Positions 6,512 to 10,147 of a stretch of DNA of 10,147 nt are shown in pieces. The position numbers and the translations under genes are program-made. The notes under the pieces are model-generated. The model ran no database searches, was not told where the DNA came from, and was given only the letters and a program-made list of their open reading frames with translations. The DNA comes from Clostridia bacterium (lineage in GTDB: Bacteria; Bacillota; Clostridia; Oscillospirales; CAG-272). The DNA lies in assembly GCA_017395885.1 (NCBI GenBank), contig JAFQNM010000152.1:1-10147 (forward strand), in the 5' to 3' direction. Numbering within the stretch: position 1 is the first letter of the stretch; each line of letters starts with the position of its first letter.

Positions 6512-8302
6512 ATGAAAAAACTGTTAAGCCTGATCCTTGCAGTGATCGTAGTGTGCACATCTCTTGCAGCATGCTCCACTCTTGAAGAGGGAGATAAGGG
6601 TGCTGTTATAACAATGTATCTTTCCGAAGAGATATATAACTATGACCCCGCAGTTGCCTTTACCGATACAGCATCTGCAAAGCTGCTTTCCCTTATGTAC
6701 GAGGGTCTCACCATTCTTGATGAGAACGGCGATTGGCAGAAGGGTATGATGAAGAGCTATAAGTATATGGAGCCTGAGTTTGAGGGCGATACATATAAGC
6801 TTGAGGTTACTCTCCGCGATACAAAGTGGAGTGACGGACGTACCGTTCAGGCAAACGATTTTGTATATGCATGGAAGCGTATTATGAAGCCCACCTTTGA
6901 GTGTGAGGCGGCAGCTATGCTCTATGATCTTAAGAATGCTCGCCAGGTAAAGCTTGGTGATGCAAGCGTGGATGACCTTGGTATCTATGCTATCGATACA
7001 TACGTTATCCAGCTTCAGTTTGAAAAGGATATAGATCTTGATGAATTCTTCAGAACCTGCGCAAGCCCTGCGCTCGTTCCTCTCAGAGAGGATAGCGTTG
7101 CGGTAAACGAGGCAGACTGGGCAAAGCGTGCATCCTCTATGATCACAAACGGCCCCTTCGACCCCAGAAAGATCGATTTCGGCAAGCAGCTCACCCTTGA
7201 GCGCTCTGCATACTACTACCGTGATACAGAGTCCAGCCAGGCTCTTGATAAGTACGTAATTCCTTACAGAATCATCGTTCTTTATAACTACGGCGATAGT
7301 GCGGCTCAGCTTGAGAAGTATGAGAACGGAGCTCTCTTCTATCTCGGCCATATAGCCCTTGCTTCCCGTCAGGACTATTCCTCTCAGGCAGAGGTAGTAG
7401 ATTCCGCAATAACAACGTCTCTCTATTTCAATACAAATAACGAGCTCTTTGCAAAGAAAGAGGTAAGACAGGCGCTTTCTCTCGCAATCGACCGTGAGGC
7501 TATTGCAGAGTCTCTCGTATTTGCAAAGGCAGCAACAGGCTTCCTCCCCTATGGCATCAACGATGCAGATGGCAAGGGCGATTTCCGTACCGTTGCAGAT
7601 AAGGATGGCGCACTTATCAATACTGCGGCAAACGTATCAGAGGCAGAGTCTCTTCTCGATAGCGTAGGCGTATCCGGCGGCAAGTTTACTCTTGCTGTTC
7701 GCGATAACGAAACAGACGTAGCAGTAGCAGAGGCTGTGGCAGAGGCATGGAATTCTCTCGGCTTTACCGTTACCGTAAAGCAGTACGGCTCAAAGTTCGT
7801 TGCTTCTCAGCAGGCTAACCAGTCTGATATCTATGAGGATACCTACTATGAAGTCTACGATAGCGGAGAGTTTGACGTAGCGCTTGTAGACTTCAACGCA
7901 CTCACCAACAACGCATTTGCTTCTCTTGCACCCTTCGCAGAGGAGTTCTCCGGCCGCGGTATCCTTATCGACCAGAGCTCTTCCGATACATCAAAGAAGA
8001 CACATATAACAGGATATAACAGCGAGGAATATAACGCACTTATTGAAACGGCATTTGCGGCAGAGAGCAGCGAAGATGAGCTTGCAGCTCTTCACGATGC
8101 AGAAAAGATGCTCGTTGACGATATGCCCGTTATCCCCGTAGTATTCCAGCAGGATGCGTTCATTGCCAGCAACGTGCTCAGCGGAATAAAGAGCACATAC
8201 TGGGGCCGCAACTTCAAGGATACAAAGATGAAGGATTATATGGGATATAAGGAGTCCATTGAGTCAGAACTCAATGAGGACGCAGCTGCAGACGAGCAGT
8301 AA
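6512..8302 (+). CDS. Peptide-type ABC transporter substrate-binding lipoprotein (family 5)
   Basis: The protein has 596 residues. ATG 6512 follows AAGGAG (6497-6502) at nine bases; the open frame upstream starts at a TTG inside the leader and is not used. The N-terminus (MKK, hydrophobic core, LAAC) is a lipoprotein signal with lipid-modified Cys21, so the mature protein is tethered outside the membrane. The SBP_bac_5 (OppA/DppA-like) fold is clear. NYDPAVAF at 43-50, the segment MYEGLTILDENG (62-73), the hallmark LRDTKWSDGR (101-110) with NDFVYAWKRIM (115-125), SLYFNTNN (303-310), and VRQALSLAIDREAI (318-331) are all in family order. The C-terminus is an acidic tail (ELNEDAAADEQ). It presumably captures oligopeptides for import. 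No permease or ATPase genes flank it, and a terminator follows directly, so it is a single-gene unit using a transporter encoded elsewhere. Ligand specificity cannot be told. Confidence 0.93.
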   Translation: MKKLLSLILAVIVVCTSLAACSTLEEGDKGAVITMYLSEEIYNYDPAVAFTDTASAKLLSLMYEGLTILDENGDWQKGMMKSYKYMEPEFEGDTYKLEVTLRDTKWSDGRTVQANDFVYAWKRIMKPTFECEAAAMLYDLKNARQVKLGDASVDDLGIYAIDTYVIQLQFEKDIDLDEFFRTCASPALVPLREDSVAVNEADWAKRASSMITNGPFDPRKIDFGKQLTLERSAYYYRDTESSQALDKYVIPYRIIVLYNYGDSAAQLEKYENGALFYLGHIALASRQDYSSQAEVVDSAITTSLYFNTNNELFAKKEVRQALSLAIDREAIAESLVFAKAATGFLPYGINDADGKGDFRTVADKDGALINTAANVSEAESLLDSVGVSGGKFTLAVRDNETDVAVAEAVAEAWNSLGFTVTVKQYGSKFVASQQANQSDIYEDTYYEVYDSGEFDVALVDFNALTNNAFASLAPFAEEFSGRGILIDQSSSDTSKKTHITGYNSEEYNALIETAFAAESSEDELAALHDAEKMLVDDMPVIPVVFQQDAFIASNVLSGIKSTYWGRNFKDTKMKDYMGYKESIESELNEDAAADEQ

Positions 8303-8319
8303 TATAGCTCAGAATATCC

Positions 8320-8346
8320 AAGCGGGAGGCACAGCCTCCCGCTTTT
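8320..8346 (+). terminator. Intrinsic terminator after the solute-binding-protein gene
   Basis: A GC-rich 11-bp stem has arms 8320-8330 (AAGCGGGAGGC) and 8334-8344 with a three-base ACA loop and ends in TTTT (8343-8346). It lies 17 bases past the stop codon and isolates the gene from the one downstream. Confidence 0.9.
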
Positions 8347-8404
8347 AATCGGATTCATCTTCAGCCCGGCAAATGAAATATATAAAGAAACGGAAAGAAA
8401 AGAT

Positions 8405-9034
8405 ATGGCATCACAGCTTAAAAAAGAAGATGAAATAAAAATATTCATACTGTATCTGCTTGATAAGATCGGCTATCCTCTGGATTATCCCAGCATTGGC
8501 TCTATTATGATGCAGGACGGAATAGTTAACTTTTTCGATTTTGCACAGTGCTTTTTTGCATTGGTCGATGCAGGTCATATCCGTGAAATAGTAGCGGATA
8601 AGGGTGAGCGCTACGATGGCCGCAGAGAAGAAGCTGATGTAGCAAAGAGCACGGAGAATGATGAAGAGGAGTATGAGCCTACAACAACTATTCTCTATGA
8701 GGTTACCGATACGGGCAGAGAGGTGGCAAGGGTCCTTTCCGATAGCCTGATGATAACCGTACGTGAAAAAAGCTATCGAAGCGCACTGCGTCACCTTTCG
8801 TTTGAAAGACAGGGCGCATACGTAAACCAGAGCTATCGCCCGGATGGAGACGGATTTCTTGTAACCTGCTCCATAAAGGACCATAACGGCGTGGTGATGG
8901 ACCTGACCGTCCGTGCAGACAGTGAGTATCAGCTGAAGAGAATGCTGAATAACTATTCAGAGCGACCTGAGGTGGTTTTTCGAGGAGTAGTTGCACTTCT
9001 TTCCGGTGATGTTAATTATTTATTTGAAGATTGA
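8405..9034 (+). CDS. DUF4364-like winged-helix protein
   Basis: The protein has 209 residues. ATG 8405 has only a weak ribosome site (GGAAAG about eight bases before). The N-terminus (MASQLKKEDEIKIFILYLLD, then a loop and a second helix pair to about residue 62) looks like a small DNA-binding winged helix of the kind found in DUF4364 and PadR-like proteins. The second half (about 95-209) has the DUF4364 pattern of a helix (VTDTGREVARVL), a strand-rich core around FLVTCSIKDHNGVVMDLTV, and an ending near DVNYLFED. An acidic, low-complexity insert (about 64-93, with ENDEEEYEP) sits between, and makes the protein seem longer than I remember for the family. A transcription regulator is plausible but the function is unknown. 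It stands alone between two terminators; no clear promoter was seen in the 58 bases ahead. Confidence 0.82.
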   Translation: MASQLKKEDEIKIFILYLLDKIGYPLDYPSIGSIMMQDGIVNFFDFAQCFFALVDAGHIREIVADKGERYDGRREEADVAKSTENDEEEYEPTTTILYEVTDTGREVARVLSDSLMITVREKSYRSALRHLSFERQGAYVNQSYRPDGDGFLVTCSIKDHNGVVMDLTVRADSEYQLKRMLNNYSERPEVVFRGVVALLSGDVNYLFED

Positions 9035-9063
9035 AAAAGGGCACGAAAGGCGTGCCCTTTTTC
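9033..9063 (+). terminator. Intrinsic terminator overlapping the DUF4364-like stop codon
   Basis: A perfect 13-bp stem has arms 9033-9045 (GAAAAAGGGCACG) and 9051-9063 with a five-base loop and a T-run in the 3' arm. The 5' arm begins inside the TGA stop codon (9032-9034), so the terminator is packed directly against the gene. Confidence 0.9.
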
Positions 9064-9220
9064 TTTTGAAATGGTGGAAAAAGAAAGCTTTGGGAAAAAT
9101 ATGGGTATGCAAAAAATTGTAATTGACGATTGTGTGTTAAATGCCGTCGAAGCATTGTGCAAAATGACGAAAACGATGAATTTTCTTTTGCTTAAGAGTG
9201 AAAAAATAACAAAAAAACTA

Positions 9221-9248
9221 TTGACAAAAATCATAACAATGATATAAT
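9221..9248 (+). promoter_or_regulatory. Consensus sigma-A promoter of the sigma-factor gene
   Basis: TTGACA (9221-9226) and TATAAT (9243-9248) are both perfect, with a 16-base spacer. The start point would be near 9255, leaving a leader of about 45 bases before the TTG start. The 157 bases between the upstream terminator and this promoter are AT-rich and show no convincing gene. Confidence 0.85.
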
Positions 9249-9300
9249 GACTATACAGTAACTTTGAACGGCAAAGCAAATTCAACGGTAGGTATCAGCA

Positions 9301-9849
9301 TTGGAACGGGATATTTTGGATCTTATAAACGGAGTCAAAAATGACCGCCACGAGGACTTTGAGCTTATAAAGGCAAGATACAAACCGTTGATAAACGATA
9401 TGGCCAAAAGCTTTGAAGAGAGCGGAGCGGGAGGCTTTGATGATCTTTTTGAGGAAGCTCAAAGAGCTCTTCTGAAGGCGGCTCTTTCATTTGATAGCAG
9501 TAAAGAGGGAATAACCTTTGGCCTGTATGCAAAGATATGTATAAGAAATGCACTTATCAGTGTGAGGCGTGCAAGTTCCGCTCGCAGAAAGAGAGAAGTG
9601 AAAATAGCTGAGAAGGGGCGTGAAGCTTCAAGGCGAACAGTCATGGATCTCGGTGAGATGAGCCCGGAGGAGGCTGTCGAAAAGCTGAAGGGTTCGCTTT
9701 CTGAGTATGAGACAAGGGTTCTCAGAGAATTCTTTTCGGGAAACAGTGCAGAGCAGACGGCAAGGATACTCGGTACAGATAGAAAGTCTGTGTATAATGC
9801 TGTTTTCAGGATCAAACAGAAGGCTAAATTGCTGAGCCGACAGAGTTAG
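9301..9849 (+). CDS. Sigma-70 family RNA polymerase sigma factor, SigH-like
   Basis: The protein has 182 residues starting at TTG 9301, seven bases after a modest GTAGGT site; no ATG occurs in frame until residue 34, inside region 2, so TTG is the best start. Region 2 (about 20-90) has FDDLFEEAQRALLKAALSFD (46-65), the core-binding DL..EA..AL pattern, then FGLYAKICIRNALISVRR, the -10-recognition helix in the form seen in SigH. Region 4 (about 133-177) has LSEYETRVLREFFSG and KSVYNAVFRIKQKAK (162-176); the last resembles the KSIDNALQRVKRK helix of B. subtilis SigH that reads the -35. It lacks regions 1 and 3, as alternative sigmas do. It is shorter than SigH (218) and not beside the usual sigH neighbours, so it may be a separate SigH-type factor. 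No anti-sigma gene is visible. The target promoters are unknown; the downstream zinc-ribbon gene may be co-transcribed. Confidence 0.88.
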   Translation: MERDILDLINGVKNDRHEDFELIKARYKPLINDMAKSFEESGAGGFDDLFEEAQRALLKAALSFDSSKEGITFGLYAKICIRNALISVRRASSARRKREVKIAEKGREASRRTVMDLGEMSPEEAVEKLKGSLSEYETRVLREFFSGNSAEQTARILGTDRKSVYNAVFRIKQKAKLLSRQS

Positions 9850-9875
9850 TATGAAACGCAAGGCGTTCATATATA

Positions 9876-9937
9876 TGCCCAAATAGTTTAATAAGAACGT
9901 TGTTTACAAAGGTAACGGTGAGAATCCGTTTAGGGCA
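9876..9937 (+). promoter_or_regulatory. Possible structured leader before the zinc-ribbon gene
   Basis: TGCCC (9876-9880) can pair with GGGCA (9933-9937), enclosing two further hairpins. One is AACGG/CCGTT (9914-9918 with 9926-9930, loop TGAGAAT). The other is TTAC/GTAA (9904-9907 with 9912-9915, loop AAAG), which shares bases with the first, so they would compete. A T-rich stretch (9940-9950) follows. No known riboswitch class was recognised. The pairings are short and could be chance. Confidence 0.3.
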
Positions 9938-9974
9938 AATTTATTTTATTCTACCATTTTAAGCGAGGTAAAAG

Positions 9975-10147
9975 ATGTACGAGGACAAGACATTAGTATG
10001 CAAGGATTGCGGACAGGAGTTTGTTTTCACAGCAGGTGAACAGGAATTCTACGCAGAGAAAGGCTTCCAGAATGAGCCCCAGAGATGCAAGGCTTGCCGT
10101 GACGCAAGAAAGAACGCCTCCAGAGCACAGAGAGAGATGTTCACAAC
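9975..10147 (+). CDS. Small zinc-ribbon protein (zf-trcl-like), N-terminal part
   Basis: ATG 9975 follows GAGGT (9965-9969) at five bases. The frame is open to the window end and gives 57 residues; the 3' end is outside. The sequence starts MYEDKTLVCKDCGQEF and has Cys9-x2-Cys12 and Cys38-x2-Cys41. Between them lies the GEQEFYAEKGF segment seen in the short probable zinc-ribbon family (PF13451-like) common in Clostridia and other anaerobes. A basic helix (RDARKNASRAQRE) follows the second Cys pair. The fold should bind one zinc through four cysteines; nucleic-acid or ribosome binding is a guess from the basic tail. It lies 125 bases after the sigma-factor gene on the same strand, with no clear terminator between, so co-transcription is possible. 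Confidence 0.85.
   Translation, partial: MYEDKTLVCKDCGQEFVFTAGEQEFYAEKGFQNEPQRCKACRDARKNASRAQREMFT

Noticed and set aside
6524..7351. 275-codon minus-strand open frame inside the solute-binding-protein gene
   Set aside because: It is antisense to a certain gene with strong codon bias, which removes stops from the opposite frame. Its sequence has no domain pattern and it has no ribosome site.
9071..9247. 58-codon plus-strand open frame between the DUF4364 terminator and the sigma-factor promoter
   Set aside because: It has no Shine-Dalgarno at its first ATG (directly after a terminator) and only a poor one at the inner ATG 9101. It is AT-rich and Lys-heavy and runs through the sigma-A promoter to end inside TATAAT. 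No family resemblance.
9016..9285. 89-codon minus-strand open frame with hydrophobic residues
   Set aside because: It crosses a strong terminator and a consensus promoter on the other strand, and its hydrophobicity follows from AT-rich DNA read in reverse.
9851..9870. Hairpin after the sigma-factor gene as a terminator
   Set aside because: The arms ATGAAACGC/GCGTTCAT pair with one bulge, but no T-run follows, so termination is doubtful.

Overview
The window reads as chromosomal DNA from an anaerobic, spore-forming Clostridia bacterium, most likely Ruminococcaceae/Oscillospirales-like. The reasons are an adjacent gpr-spoIIP sporulation pair, a type II pantothenate kinase, a DUF4364-like protein, a SigH-like sigma factor and the tail of a dockerin protein. 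Dockerins are the cellulosome/amylosome docking modules typical of fibre-degrading gut Ruminococcus. The genus is inference. No tRNA, rRNA, CRISPR array, IS element or phage gene was seen.

Layout. Bases 1-129 are the C-terminal end of a dockerin protein, closed by a strong hairpin (165-208). A plus-strand pair follows. The first gene (278-2431) encodes an HSL-type alpha/beta hydrolase fused to a condensation/alcohol-acetyltransferase-like domain. The second (2442-3137) encodes a zinc-ribbon protein with six membrane segments (DUF6320-like); its Shine-Dalgarno overlaps the first gene's stop codon. A hairpin at 3150-3178 separates this pair from a minus-strand block.

The minus-strand block is transcribed leftward: gpr (germination protease, 6203-5265), spoIIP (5208-4093) and coaW (type II pantothenate kinase, 4028-3189). 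spoIIP appears to start at TTG and is preceded by a good sigma-E-type promoter that overlaps the end of gpr. coaW may have its own vegetative promoter inside a CGGGAT inverted repeat.

A 308-base AT-rich divergent region (6204-6511) separates gpr from a plus-strand oligopeptide-type solute-binding lipoprotein gene (6512-8302). It contains a near-consensus sigma-A promoter, a 9-bp inverted repeat just upstream of the -35, a 5'-UTR inverted repeat and a repeated 10-mer. The binding-protein gene has no permease genes beside it and ends in a clear terminator. Next come a DUF4364-like winged-helix gene (8405-9034) with an overlapping terminator, a SigH-like sigma factor (9301-9849) with a TTG start and its own strong promoter, and the beginning of a small Cys4 zinc-ribbon protein (9975 to the window end) behind a possibly structured leader.

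Most of this is ordinary clostridial housekeeping and sporulation sequence. The least explained items are the hydrolase-acyltransferase fusion with its coupled membrane protein, and the small sigma factor followed by a zinc-ribbon gene. No clear new defence or mobile system was found.
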